Origin: Hwangdonia lutea
GTDB taxonomy: Bacteria > Bacteroidota > Bacteroidia > Flavobacteriales > Flavobacteriaceae
Reading direction: 5' to 3'
Length of the DNA: 64,000 bases
Assembly (NCBI RefSeq): GCF_032814565.1
Contig: NZ_CP136521.1
Coordinates: 1,584,501-1,648,500 of the forward strand
Positions 7,606 through 17,324 of the stretch are shown here, one piece after another. A program made the position numbers and the translations under genes. The notes below the pieces were generated by a model. It saw only the letters and a list, made by a program, of their open reading frames with translations, was not told where the DNA came from and ran no database searches. Position 1 is the stretch's first letter. Every line of letters starts with the position of its first letter.

Positions 7606-8601
7606 CTACTCCACAAATTCATAACCCGCAAACTTTTCCAACACGGTATCAAAAGCAGCAAATACGTCTTTAGAGGCGTCGCTGGTTACCATTTTCATGC
7701 GGTGTTCCTTAAAATGCGGTATCCCTTTAAAGTAATTGGTGTAATGGCGGCGGGTTTCAAAAACACCCAAAATTTCGCCTTTCCAATCTATCGCCATCTG
7801 TAAGTGTCGGCGAGCCGCTTCAACACGTTCTTCCAAAGAAATGGGTGCTAAATGTTCGCCGGTTTTAAAGAAGTGTTTTACCTGTTTAAAAAACCACGGA
7901 TTGCCAATGCTGGCACGACCAATCATGGCGCCATCCAGTCCGTAGCTATCGCGCATTTCCATGGCTTTTTCCGGCGAGGTAATATCGCCATTTCCAAACA
8001 CGGGAATATGCATGCGCGGGTTGTTTTTTACATCGGCTATGGGTTTCCAATCGGCATCGCCCTTATACATTTGGGCTCGTGTACGCCCGTGAATAGCAAT
8101 GGCTTTACAGCCCACATCCTGCAAGCGTTCGGCTACCTCAACAATTTTTATGGAGTCGTGGTCCCAGCCCAAACGGGTTTTTACCGTAATAGGAATGTTG
8201 GTACGTTTTACCATTTCGGCAGTCAATTTTTCCATCAGGCAGACATCTTTTAAAATGCCAGCGCCAGCGCCTTTGCTCACCACTTTTTTTACGGGACAGC
8301 CAAAATTAATATCGATAATATCAGGTTTTGATGCCGAAACAATATCTATGGTTTGCAGCATACTATCTAAATTCGCGCCGAAAATTTGAATACCAACAGG
8401 CCGTTCTTTTTCGTAAATATCAAGCTTCATTACACTTTTTGCGGCGTTGCGTATTAAGCCTTCACTCGATACAAACTCGGTATACACCACATCGGCACCC
8501 TGTTCTTTACACAAAGCACGAAATGGCGGATCGCTCACATCTTCCATCGGGGCTAAAAGCAACGGAAAATCAGGGAGTTCTATGTTATCTATTTTTACCA
8601 C
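7606..8601 (-). CDS. dusB: tRNA-dihydrouridine synthase (DusB type)
   Basis: This FMN-dependent enzyme reduces uridines in the tRNA D-loop to dihydrouridine. Family marks are LLAPMEDVSDPPFRALC at the N-terminus, the catalytic-cysteine segment INFGCPVKKVVSKGAG, VKTRLGWD, AIHGRTRAQMYKG and the FMN-phosphate region FGNGDITSPEKA / GAMIGRASIGNPW. I place the start at the GTG at 8601 (VVKIDNIELPDFPLLLAPMED, 331 residues), because the longer frame adds about 21 hydrophobic residues not typical of Dus. It is divergent from lepA. Confidence 0.92.
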   Translation of the reverse strand: MVKIDNIELPDFPLLLAPMEDVSDPPFRALCKEQGADVVYTEFVSSEGLIRNAAKSVMKLDIYEKERPVGIQIFGANLDSMLQTIDIVSASKPDIIDINFGCPVKKVVSKGAGAGILKDVCLMEKLTAEMVKRTNIPITVKTRLGWDHDSIKIVEVAERLQDVGCKAIAIHGRTRAQMYKGDADWKPIADVKNNPRMHIPVFGNGDITSPEKAMEMRDSYGLDGAMIGRASIGNPWFFKQVKHFFKTGEHLAPISLEERVEAARRHLQMAIDWKGEILGVFETRRHYTNYFKGIPHFKEHRMKMVTSDASKDVFAAFDTVLEKFAGYEFVE

Positions 8602-8702
8602 AATTATATTTTGGATTGCAAAAGTATTGAAAATGAATGAAATATTTATAAAAGTACCCTTCAATACCCTAAAAACAATAAATATATCCAGATAAAATCA
8701 TC

Positions 8703-8710
8703 TATATTTG
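8703..8710 (+). promoter_or_regulatory. Candidate -7 box for lepA
   Basis: TATATTTG is a full match to TAnnTTTG, 28 bases before the lepA ATG. The -33 region is poor. Confidence 0.4.
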
Positions 8711-8738
8711 CAACATCTTTTTATGAAGATTATTGACT

Positions 8739-10535
8739 ATGAAGAATATTAGAAATTTTTGCATCATTGCCCATATAGATCACGGTAAAAGCACGCTTGC
8801 CGACCGTTTGTTGGACTACACAGGCTCTGTAACCGCCAGGGAAAAACAGGACCAATTATTGGATAGCATGGATTTGGAACGCGAACGCGGGATTACCATA
8901 AAATCGCACGCCATTCAAATGGACTATGAATATAAGGGCGAAAAATTCATTCTCAATTTAATTGATACCCCTGGTCACGTAGATTTTAGTTACGAGGTGT
9001 CACGGTCTATTGCAGCCTGCGAAGGGGCCTTGCTTATTGTTGATGCCGCGCAAAGCATACAAGCGCAAACCATTTCTAATTTATATTTAGCCTTGGAAAA
9101 CGATTTGGAGATTATTCCAATTCTTAATAAAGTCGATTTACCCAGCGCCAACCCCGAAGAAGTGACCGATGATATTGTAGATTTACTTGGTTGCGACCCC
9201 GAAGAAGTGATTCACGCCAGTGGAAAAACTGGTTTTGGTGTCGACAATATTTTAGAAGCCATCATCAAGCGTGTTCCTGCACCAAAAGGCGACCCCGATG
9301 CGCCATTGCAAGCTTTAATTTTCGATTCGGTTTACAACACCTTCAGAGGTATTGAAACGTACTTTAGAGTCTTTAACGGCGAAATTAAAAAAGGTCAGCA
9401 CATTAAATTTGTCGCTACAGGAAAAGATTATTATGCCGACGAGGTAGGCACTTTAAAACTAAATCAAGTTGCCAAACAAAGTGTAAAAGCTGGTGATGTG
9501 GGTTATTTAATTACCGGAATAAAAACGGCCAAAGAAGTGAAAGTTGGCGATACCATCACCGATTTTGCCAAACCAACCACCAATATTGTTGAAGGTTTTG
9601 AAGATGTAAAACCTATGGTATTTGCCGGTATTTACCCTGTTGATACCGAAGATTATGAAGAGCTGAGAGCCTCGATGGAAAAACTTCAGTTAAATGATGC
9701 CTCACTTGTATTTCAACCCGAAAGTTCGGCGGCTTTAGGTTTTGGTTTCCGCTGTGGTTTTTTAGGCATGCTTCACATGGAAATTATCCAAGAACGCTTA
9801 GAGCGCGAGTTTGATATGACGGTAATTACAACCGTACCCAATGTGTCGTACCACGCATACACCAACAAAAATACCGATGAAGTCATTATTGTAAATAACC
9901 CATCAGACTTACCCGATCCTTCAACCATCGACCGAGTAGAAGAGCCATATATAAAAGCAACCATTATCACAAAAGCCGATTTTGTTGGAAATGTCATGTC
10001 GCTGTGTATTGAAAAACGCGGTATTATTACCAATCAAACCTATTTAACACCAGAACGTGTTGAGTTGACTTTTGAAATGCCTCTGGCAGAAATTGTTTTC
10101 GATTTTTACGATCGTTTAAAAACCGTTTCTAAAGGCTATGCTTCTTTTGATTATCACCCTATTGGAATGAAAGTTTCAAAACTAGTTCGTTTAGATATAT
10201 TATTAAATGCCCAACCGGTTGATGCCCTATCAGCATTAATACACGCAGATAATGCCCAAAATATAGGTCGTAAAATGTGCGAAAAATTGAGAGAACTAAT
10301 ACCACGGCAGCAATTCGACATTCCTATTCAAGCGGCTATTGGAGCCAAAATCATTTCTAGGGAAACCATAAAAGCTCTCCGTAAAGATGTGACTGCAAAA
10401 TGCTACGGTGGCGATATTTCGCGAAAGCGTAAACTTTTGGAAAAACAGAAAAAAGGTAAAAAACGTATGCGACAGGTGGGTAATGTAGAAATTCCGCAAC
10501 AAGCATTTATGGCCGTTTTAAAACTGAATGATTAA
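8739..10535 (+). CDS. lepA: Elongation factor 4 (LepA) GTPase
   Basis: LepA is a ribosome-associated translational GTPase implicated in back-translocation and 30S assembly. The G motifs are AHIDHGKST (P-loop), DTPGHVDF and NKVDLP. They are followed by the EF-G-like domains and the LepA-specific C-terminal domain ending in [24 protein letters not shown]. The 598-residue length is standard. I use the ATG at 8739 ([16 protein letters not shown]) rather than the TTG two codons earlier. It stands alone, with 547 non-coding bases downstream. Confidence 0.97.
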   Translation: MKNIRNFCIIAHIDHGKSTLADRLLDYTGSVTAREKQDQLLDSMDLERERGITIKSHAIQMDYEYKGEKFILNLIDTPGHVDFSYEVSRSIAACEGALLIVDAAQSIQAQTISNLYLALENDLEIIPILNKVDLPSANPEEVTDDIVDLLGCDPEEVIHASGKTGFGVDNILEAIIKRVPAPKGDPDAPLQALIFDSVYNTFRGIETYFRVFNGEIKKGQHIKFVATGKDYYADEVGTLKLNQVAKQSVKAGDVGYLITGIKTAKEVKVGDTITDFAKPTTNIVEGFEDVKPMVFAGIYPVDTEDYEELRASMEKLQLNDASLVFQPESSAALGFGFRCGFLGMLHMEIIQERLEREFDMTVITTVPNVSYHAYTNKNTDEVIIVNNPSDLPDPSTIDRVEEPYIKATIITKADFVGNVMSLCIEKRGIITNQTYLTPERVELTFEMPLAEIVFDFYDRLKTVSKGYASFDYHPIGMKVSKLVRLDILLNAQPVDALSALIHADNAQNIGRKMCEKLRELIPRQQFDIPIQAAIGAKIISRETIKALRKDVTAKCYGGDISRKRKLLEKQKKGKKRMRQVGNVEIPQQAFMAVLKLND

Positions 10536-11082
10536 ATACGCTTCAAAATATTTTAACTTTTAAGAGTTTACTTTTTAATCCATTAAATTGTTACGTGTTT
10601 ATTAATTTTTAAAACCCGAATAGTCCCTACTGGATGTGCTTTTTATTTCATTATAGGAATTAAAGTAAAATTCGAATTTTCTTATCTTTTTTTATTGATA
10701 ATTTCCTTTTATCGGGCGAATACCTTTTTTTTCGTAAAAATAAAATTACCTCAAAATTGTTGACAATTATTTTGTATGTTTATAACACAGTAAACATCAT
10801 TAATGGTTAAACCTTTGGTAAATACCTAAAAACACTGTGTTTAACTCGCACTGAATTTTAATTTTTTTTACGTCTAGCCATGCATTGTTATTAACATTTT
10901 TACGGATTTAGCAAGCTTTAGGTTGATTTTCAATTAATAAACAAACCGCTTTTTTAATTGCTTTTTTTGATGTTTTACTGAACCATTTGATTTGAAATGG
11001 GCATAAGCAAATAAGTTTTAAAATGCTATTTTGCTTTGCGCATAACATCTTATTAATTCAACAAAACAATAAAGAACAATAG
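10536..11082 (+). other. 547-bp non-coding leader before the glucan cluster
   Basis: No ORF or RNA gene is recognised here. The stretch is AT-rich and precedes the first gene of the alpha-glucan cluster, so it probably holds that cluster's promoter and leader. Visible structure: TATGTTTA at 10775-10782 (near-match to TAnnTTTG) and an inverted repeat AACACAGT (10784-10791) / ACTGTGTT (10834-10841) spanning 42 bases. Neither is decisive, and I see no lepA terminator hairpin. Confidence 0.5.
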
Positions 11083-12285
11083 ATGAAAGCACTTTTTTAC
11101 ACTAGAGAATTTCCACCTTATGTTTACGGTGGCGCAGGAGTTCATGTTGAATATTTAGCTGGCGAACTAACCAAACTCATGGAGGTGGATGTAAGATGTT
11201 TTGGAGACCAAAATAACACATCGGATAATTTAACTGTAAAAGGCTTTCCGTTTGATGATGGTGTATTTAAAAACTCAGAGGATAAACTAAAATCCGTTTT
11301 TAAAACACTAAGCACCTGCCTGCACATGAATGCAGATCCCATTGATGCCGACGTGGTACATTGCCACACCTGGTACGCGCATTTTGCCGGCATTGTAGCT
11401 AAATTGTGCTACGGCACCCCGCTTGTTATTACCACGCACTCGCTCGAGCCATTAAGACCGTGGAAAAGGGAACAGTTAGGACGAGGTTACGATGCGTCGT
11501 CGTGGGTTGAAAAAACAGCCATAGAAATGGCAGATGCCCTAATTGCCGTTTCAGAGGAAACCAAAGACGATGTTATCAAACATTTTAATGTTGACGAAAG
11601 CAAAATACACGTTATTTACAACGGTATTAATCTGCAACAATATATTACCACTTCTGAAACCTCAACCTTAGATGAATATGGGGTTGACAAAACAAAACCT
11701 TATGTACTTTTTGTGGGTAGAATTACGCGTCAAAAAGGCATCATTCATTTGGTAAATGCCATAAAATACATCGACCCAAACACGCAAATAGTACTTTGTG
11801 CCGGAGCACCCGATACACCGGAAATCGGTAAAGAAATGGAAGACGCTGTTAATGAGGTGAAAAAAACAAGAGATAACGTTATTTGGATTGATAAGATGGT
11901 TACCAAAGAAGAAATCATTCAGTTATACTCGCATGCCGATGTGTTTTGCTGCCCCTCAATTTACGAACCTTTTGGCATTATAAATATCGAGGCCATGGCG
12001 TGTAACACGGCTGTTGTAGCTAGTGCGGTTGGCGGCATAAAGGAAGTGGTTGTGCATGGCGAAACAGGACTTTTAATTCCTTTGGAACAACAAAAAGAAG
12101 CACCTTTTGAACCTATTGACCCCGATAAATTCTCTAGAGATTTGGCCGATGGCGTTAATAACGTAATTAACGATAAAGCCCTCAGGGAAACCATGGCAAA
12201 AAACGGGAGGAAGCGCGTTGAAGATCATTTTGACTGGGTTGCCATAGCCAAACAAGTCGAAACATTATATAAATCTTTAACATAA
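11083..12285 (+). CDS. GT4-type glycogen/maltose-1-phosphate synthase (GlgA-Coryne/GlgM type)
   Basis: This 400-residue glycosyltransferase belongs to the short GT4 'GlgA-Corynebacterium' group rather than the ~480-residue GT5 GlgA. Marks are the N-terminal REFPPYVYGGAGVHVEYLA, FVGRITRQKGI, and the EPFGIINIEAM E-x7-E nucleotide-sugar site followed by GGIKEVVVHGETG. In mycobacteria the orthologue (GlgM) joins ADP-glucose and glucose-1-phosphate to maltose-1-phosphate, the substrate of GlgE. With glgC directly downstream and glgE two genes on, that reaction is the best inference; direct glucan elongation is the alternative. glgC starts 72 bases downstream. Confidence 0.9.
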   Translation: MKALFYTREFPPYVYGGAGVHVEYLAGELTKLMEVDVRCFGDQNNTSDNLTVKGFPFDDGVFKNSEDKLKSVFKTLSTCLHMNADPIDADVVHCHTWYAHFAGIVAKLCYGTPLVITTHSLEPLRPWKREQLGRGYDASSWVEKTAIEMADALIAVSEETKDDVIKHFNVDESKIHVIYNGINLQQYITTSETSTLDEYGVDKTKPYVLFVGRITRQKGIIHLVNAIKYIDPNTQIVLCAGAPDTPEIGKEMEDAVNEVKKTRDNVIWIDKMVTKEEIIQLYSHADVFCCPSIYEPFGIINIEAMACNTAVVASAVGGIKEVVVHGETGLLIPLEQQKEAPFEPIDPDKFSRDLADGVNNVINDKALRETMAKNGRKRVEDHFDWVAIAKQVETLYKSLT

Positions 12286-12357
12286 AAGTTGTAAATTACA
12301 GAAGCACACGGCTTTTTAAAAAACTATATTTTATAATAACCTAAACCACAGCTAAAA

Positions 12358-13623
12358 ATGATAAACAACAAAGTATTAGCCATAATATTAGGTGGCGGCC
12401 AAGGCTCAAGACTATATCCGTTAACAGAAGCAAGATCAAAACCGGCCGTTCCTATTGCCGGGAAATACAGATTAGTAGATATCCCTATCTCAAATTGCAT
12501 CAATTCGGATATTAAACGCATGTTCGTATTAACGCAATTCAACTCGGCCTCGTTGAATAAGCATATCAAAAACACCTATCATTTTAGTTTTTTTAGCAGT
12601 GCTTTTGTCGACATTTTAGCCGCTGAGCAAACACCCAATCATAAAACCTGGTTTCAAGGGACTGCGGATGCCGTTCGCAAGAGCATGCACCATTTTTTAA
12701 AACATGAATTCGATTATTTTTTAATACTTTCCGGAGATCAATTATATCAAATGGATTATGAAAAAATGATTGATGCCCATGTCGAAGCCGAAGCTAAAAT
12801 ATCCATTGCCACCATTCCCGTTACCGCTAAAGAGGCAACAGAATTTGGGATTTTAAAAGCAGACAATTCTAATATCATTACCTCATTTATTGAAAAACCA
12901 GATGCCAGTTTATTACCAGATTGGACATCGGAAGTAAGTGACGACATGAAAAGCCAAGGTAGAGATTACTTAGCATCAATGGGCATTTATATCTTTAACA
13001 GGGATTTATTAACCGAGTTAATGCAAAATCCAGATACCAATGACTTTGGAAAAGAAATCATTCCTCAAAGTATAGAAACCCAAAAAACACTGAGTTACCA
13101 ATACGAAGGGTATTGGACCGATATTGGAAACATAGATTCATTCTTTGAAGCCAACATTGGGCTTACCGCCGATATTCCTAAGTTCGATTTATACGATAAG
13201 AAAAAACGAATCTATACCCATGCGCGCATGTTGCCCACTTCAAAAATTGCAGGCACCATGTTAGAAAAGGCCGTAATAGCCGAAGGTTGTATTATCAGCG
13301 CTGCGAAAATAGAACAATCTGTAATTGGTATTCGTTCTAGAATTGGCGACGAATCAACCGTTATAAACACCTATATGATGGGATCAGATTATTACGAAAA
13401 CAATTTAATAATTGATAGAAATGAAACCCCGGTTTTATTGGGTATTGGCCAGCGTTGCTTTATTAAAAATGCGATTTTAGATAAAAATTGTCGCATTGGT
13501 GATGATGTTAGAATAAACGGAGGCGCACATTTAGAGGAAGTTGAAACAGATACGTATATGATTAAACAAGGTATTGTGGTTATTAAAAAAGGCGCTACAA
13601 TCCCACCGGGATTTGTTATTTAA
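12358..13623 (+). CDS. glgC: Glucose-1-phosphate adenylyltransferase
   Basis: GlgC makes ADP-glucose from ATP and glucose-1-phosphate and is normally the regulated step of bacterial glucan synthesis. The 421-residue protein has the nucleotidyltransferase signature LGGGQGSRLYPLTEARSKPA, YRLVDIPISNCINS, WFQGTADAVR, the sugar-phosphate region FGILKAD..SFIEKP, and a C-terminal left-handed beta-helix of hexapeptide-like repeats (about 300-421). It supplies ADP-glucose to the upstream GT4 enzyme. The length is normal and no residue loss is visible. Confidence 0.96.
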   Translation: MINNKVLAIILGGGQGSRLYPLTEARSKPAVPIAGKYRLVDIPISNCINSDIKRMFVLTQFNSASLNKHIKNTYHFSFFSSAFVDILAAEQTPNHKTWFQGTADAVRKSMHHFLKHEFDYFLILSGDQLYQMDYEKMIDAHVEAEAKISIATIPVTAKEATEFGILKADNSNIITSFIEKPDASLLPDWTSEVSDDMKSQGRDYLASMGIYIFNRDLLTELMQNPDTNDFGKEIIPQSIETQKTLSYQYEGYWTDIGNIDSFFEANIGLTADIPKFDLYDKKKRIYTHARMLPTSKIAGTMLEKAVIAEGCIISAAKIEQSVIGIRSRIGDESTVINTYMMGSDYYENNLIIDRNETPVLLGIGQRCFIKNAILDKNCRIGDDVRINGGAHLEEVETDTYMIKQGIVVIKKGATIPPGFVI

Positions 13624-13743
13624 AAAATTATCCCAAAATTCTGATAACTTAAAAAACCGAGACTAAAAAAACTTTTATTTTTCTTATGCCAATTTGGCTA
13701 TACTTTAGTATCCGATTTGATTGGCAACATATAATCAACAAAC

Positions 13744-15681
13744 ATGCAAGACCAAAGAAGAGTTGTAATAGACTATGTTTCGCCTAGCGTTAACTGTGGC
13801 GAATTTTATATTAAACGCGTAGTAAACGAAATTGTTAATATTGAGGCTTACATAATGGCCGATGGGCACGATGTACTGGGAGCATCGGTTTTATATAAAC
13901 ACGAAAAGGCTAAAAAATGGCAGGAGACGAGAATGCGTTTGCTATCGAATGATGAATGGCAAGCGGCTTTTACGGTTGAAAAACAAGGCTTCTACACTTA
14001 TAAAGTACAGGCATGGGTTGATTACGCCTTAAATTGGAGGCACGGTTTAATCCGAAAAATAAACGACGGTCAGCATGTGCGTTCAGAATTATTGGAAGGC
14101 GTTCAGTTTATTGAGGCTATTTTAGATAAAGTAAATGCTGAAGATAAAACCTATTTAAATCACCTGTATCGTATTTTTCAGGATGAAAACGATTATGGCG
14201 AAGCCATTACCGAAGCCAGCACAAAAAAACTTTATGAGCTGTTTTATAATAATCCGGTAAAAATCCTTGAGAACACCTCAAAAGAATACCGCGTTTATGT
14301 TGATAGAAAAAAAGCACGGTTCAGTACGTGGTACGAATTCTTTCCACGTTCAGCATCAGAAAAAGAAGGGGTTCATGGTACCTTTAAGGATTGCGAGCGT
14401 TTGCTTCCTAGAATAAAAAATATGGGTTTCGATGTGGTTTACTTACCTCCCATTCACCCTATTGGCGAAGTTAACCGAAAAGGAAAAAACAACACCACCG
14501 AAGCTAAAGATGGCGATGTGGGTTCCACTTGGGGCGTAGGCTCTAAACATGGCGGGCATAAAGATATTCATCCGGAATTAGGCTCGCTTTCCGATTTTAA
14601 ATCCCTAATTAAAAAGGCCAAGGAAAACAACTTGGAAATTGCTATGGATTATGCATTGCAAGCAGCTCCAGATCACCCATGGGTTAAAGACCACCCAAAA
14701 TGGTTTAAATGGCGACCGGACGGCACCGTGCAATATGCCGAAAATCCACCAAAAAAATACCAAGATATTTTACCCATTTACTGGGAAAGTGAAGATTATA
14801 AAAACCTTTGGAAAGAATGCTTGGATATTTTAATGTATTGGATAGATTGTGGCATTCACATTTTTAGAGTTGATAATCCACACACCAAACCTTTTTATTT
14901 TTGGCATTGGATTATCGCCAAGGTGAAAGCAAAACATCCCGATGTTATCTTTTTAGCCGAAGCTTTTACCGCACCAAAAGTAATGCAGCAACTTGCCAAA
15001 CAAGGCTACACACAGTCTTACACTTATTTTACTTGGCGGGAAAGCAAACACGAACTTATTGAATATATAGAAGAACTAACAAAAAGCGAATTACGCGAAT
15101 ATATGCAGCCAAATTTCTGGCCAAATACACCAGATATCAATCCGTATCATTTACAAGGCGCCAACGAGTCCATGCACATGCTACGCTATACGCTGGCAGC
15201 CACTTTAAGCTCTTGTATTGGTATTTATGGCCCTGTTTTTGAATACATGCATTCAAGTCCTTTGCTTGGGAAAGAAGAATATCTTAATTCAGAAAAATTC
15301 CAAATCACACATTACGATTGGGATATTCAAAACAAGCTAATTACTATTATATCGAAAATAAATCATATAAGGCACAACAATCCTGCACTCCAGCAAACCA
15401 ATAACATTAAATTCTGCCATATAGCAAATGATAATTTAATAGCTTTTTATAAATGGAATGACGACCGTACCAATGAGTTGTTTGTAGTAATTAGCCTCGA
15501 TTCGAAACATTCGCAACAGGGCAACGTACAAGTCCCACTGCACGATTTAAAAGTACATCACGGTCAAAATATAGAAATGCACGATTTAATTACAGACAGT
15601 CGCTACAATTGGAATAGCGAATGGTGCTATGTGGAATTGCATCCAACCATGCCATTTCATATCTTCAAGATAAATAAATAG
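13744..15681 (+). CDS. glgE: Alpha-1,4-glucan:maltose-1-phosphate maltosyltransferase
   Basis: GlgE (GH13_3) transfers maltosyl units from maltose-1-phosphate to growing alpha-1,4-glucan. The 645-residue protein has an N-terminal beta-domain (about 1-110), a helical insert, the GH13 barrel with YEFFPRSAS, VYLPPIHPIGEVNRKGKNN and a C-terminal beta-sandwich. The nucleophile is D377 in FRVDNPHTKP and the acid/base E406 in FLAEAFTAP. The 29-residue spacing equals that of Streptomyces GlgE (D394/E423). The stop lies 1 base before the maltokinase start, so the two are translationally close. The 120-base gap upstream holds two small palindromes. Confidence 0.96.
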   Translation: MQDQRRVVIDYVSPSVNCGEFYIKRVVNEIVNIEAYIMADGHDVLGASVLYKHEKAKKWQETRMRLLSNDEWQAAFTVEKQGFYTYKVQAWVDYALNWRHGLIRKINDGQHVRSELLEGVQFIEAILDKVNAEDKTYLNHLYRIFQDENDYGEAITEASTKKLYELFYNNPVKILENTSKEYRVYVDRKKARFSTWYEFFPRSASEKEGVHGTFKDCERLLPRIKNMGFDVVYLPPIHPIGEVNRKGKNNTTEAKDGDVGSTWGVGSKHGGHKDIHPELGSLSDFKSLIKKAKENNLEIAMDYALQAAPDHPWVKDHPKWFKWRPDGTVQYAENPPKKYQDILPIYWESEDYKNLWKECLDILMYWIDCGIHIFRVDNPHTKPFYFWHWIIAKVKAKHPDVIFLAEAFTAPKVMQQLAKQGYTQSYTYFTWRESKHELIEYIEELTKSELREYMQPNFWPNTPDINPYHLQGANESMHMLRYTLAATLSSCIGIYGPVFEYMHSSPLLGKEEYLNSEKFQITHYDWDIQNKLITIISKINHIRHNNPALQQTNNIKFCHIANDNLIAFYKWNDDRTNELFVVISLDSKHSQQGNVQVPLHDLKVHHGQNIEMHDLITDSRYNWNSEWCYVELHPTMPFHIFKINK

Positions 15682-15682
15682 T

Positions 15683-17314
15683 ATGCCAGAACAAGCTTCT
15701 ATATCAGCCTTAAACCAACCTTTTAAGTTTAATAAAAGTTGGAACGAACTGCTTGATAGCAATGAATTTGTAAAAGTTTTTCTATCGGATGTTTTAGAAG
15801 ATTACATGGTTAAGCAACGTTGGTACGGTGGTAAATCGAGCCAATTGAAATATATCGAACTCGCTGAATATTTTAAAATCCAACAGCACGGGGAAGTTTA
15901 TTTCGGACTGATATTGGAGGTTAATTTTGTTGAAGCTTTTTATCAGCATTACTTTTTACCTATTGCATTTGTAACCGATGAGAATTTTGCACAAAACGAT
16001 AGAATTCTTCCCATTGAAATTAACAACAAAAAGGGCTATATTATTGATGCCGTTAACTTAGAAGCTTTTAGAAAACTGGCTTTTGAGCGCATTGCATCGG
16101 CAGAGCCTAAAGACACCACAAAAGTACAATACCACAAAAGCCATTTGTTTGAAAATAAAACCTACGAATCGTCAAGGTTTATGGGTGTGGAACAAAGCAA
16201 CACCTCTTTAGTTTACAACGAAAAGTATGTGTTAAAATTTTTCAGACGCATTTTTGCAGATAAAAATCCAGATTACGAAATGAGTCGGTTTTTATCAGAA
16301 AAAAAAGAGTTCCAAAACACCCCTTCGTATTTGGGAAGTATTAATTTAGTAGATTCTGAAAACACTAATCTTACTATAGGTTTATTGCAAGAAATGATTC
16401 CCAACCAGGGCGACGCATGGACGTATATGCTAAAAGAACTGCACAAGGTGTTTTCAAATTTAGAATACAAAAACATTAATATTGACACCCTTCCAAATAC
16501 CGAATTATATCAGCGTTTAAGCATTCAAGATATACCGCCACAAATTATAGATTGGGCAGGTTTAAGCCTGTTTAATCAGGTTAAAACCTTGGCAAAACGC
16601 ACCGCCGAAATGCACATTGCATTGGGTTCAGAATTTGAAGAAACCGCCTTTACTCCAGCCCATTATAACGGCGATTATTCGGTTTGGTTGAAAAACAAAA
16701 TGCTCCATCAATTTCAAAACAGGCTAAATGCAATTGAAAACAATATGCACAGATTGGAGGGCTTAGCCTTGGTGTTAGCCAACGAATTTGTCGATAAAAA
16801 AAACAGCATCAGAAAGCGTTTTGTAAATTTTGATTGGACTAAATTAAAAGGCGAGCGCATCCGTATTCATGGCGACTATCATTTAGGCCAGATTTTAGTG
16901 AAGGACAACGATTTTTACATTATAGATTTTGAAGGCGAACCCGAAAGCACCATCCGCGACCGGAAAGTAAAACAACCACCCTTAAAAGATGTTGCGGGAT
17001 TATTTCGGTCTTTTCACTATGCCATTTACGCAACCATATTCAATAATGGCAAAACCCATTACAAGGCCAATCAAGAGGCGTTATTTAAAGCTTCAGAAGT
17101 ATTATACCGTTACATTACGGGCTTGTTTTTAGGAACCTATGTGACCGAAACACAAAACGCAAATTTAAACTTAGGATACAATCAAGAACGCATATTTATA
17201 TTAAAATACTGCTTATTGGAAAAGGCAGTTTACGAGTTGGGTTACGAGCTCAATTCCCGACCCGAATGGGCCGTAATTCCTTTGAAAGGAATATCTAACA
17301 TAATAAATCATTAA
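15683..17314 (+). CDS. Maltokinase (Pep2/Mak family)
   Basis: Maltokinase phosphorylates maltose with ATP to maltose-1-phosphate, feeding GlgE. This 543-residue protein has the Mak N-terminal cap (about 20-150, with MVKQRWYGGKSSQLK), then an aminoglycoside-phosphotransferase-like kinase fold. Visible parts are NTSLVYNEKYVLKFFRR (nucleotide-binding lobe), the catalytic IHGDYHLGQ (D398) and the metal-binding IIDFEGEP (D415). In many actinobacteria it is fused or paired with trehalose synthase TreS; here no TreS occurs in the window, so the maltose source is unclear. It sits between glgE (1 base) and glgB (10 bases). Confidence 0.93.
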   Translation: MPEQASISALNQPFKFNKSWNELLDSNEFVKVFLSDVLEDYMVKQRWYGGKSSQLKYIELAEYFKIQQHGEVYFGLILEVNFVEAFYQHYFLPIAFVTDENFAQNDRILPIEINNKKGYIIDAVNLEAFRKLAFERIASAEPKDTTKVQYHKSHLFENKTYESSRFMGVEQSNTSLVYNEKYVLKFFRRIFADKNPDYEMSRFLSEKKEFQNTPSYLGSINLVDSENTNLTIGLLQEMIPNQGDAWTYMLKELHKVFSNLEYKNINIDTLPNTELYQRLSIQDIPPQIIDWAGLSLFNQVKTLAKRTAEMHIALGSEFEETAFTPAHYNGDYSVWLKNKMLHQFQNRLNAIENNMHRLEGLALVLANEFVDKKNSIRKRFVNFDWTKLKGERIRIHGDYHLGQILVKDNDFYIIDFEGEPESTIRDRKVKQPPLKDVAGLFRSFHYAIYATIFNNGKTHYKANQEALFKASEVLYRYITGLFLGTYVTETQNANLNLGYNQERIFILKYCLLEKAVYELGYELNSRPEWAVIPLKGISNIINH

Positions 17315-17324
17315 TCTATAATCT

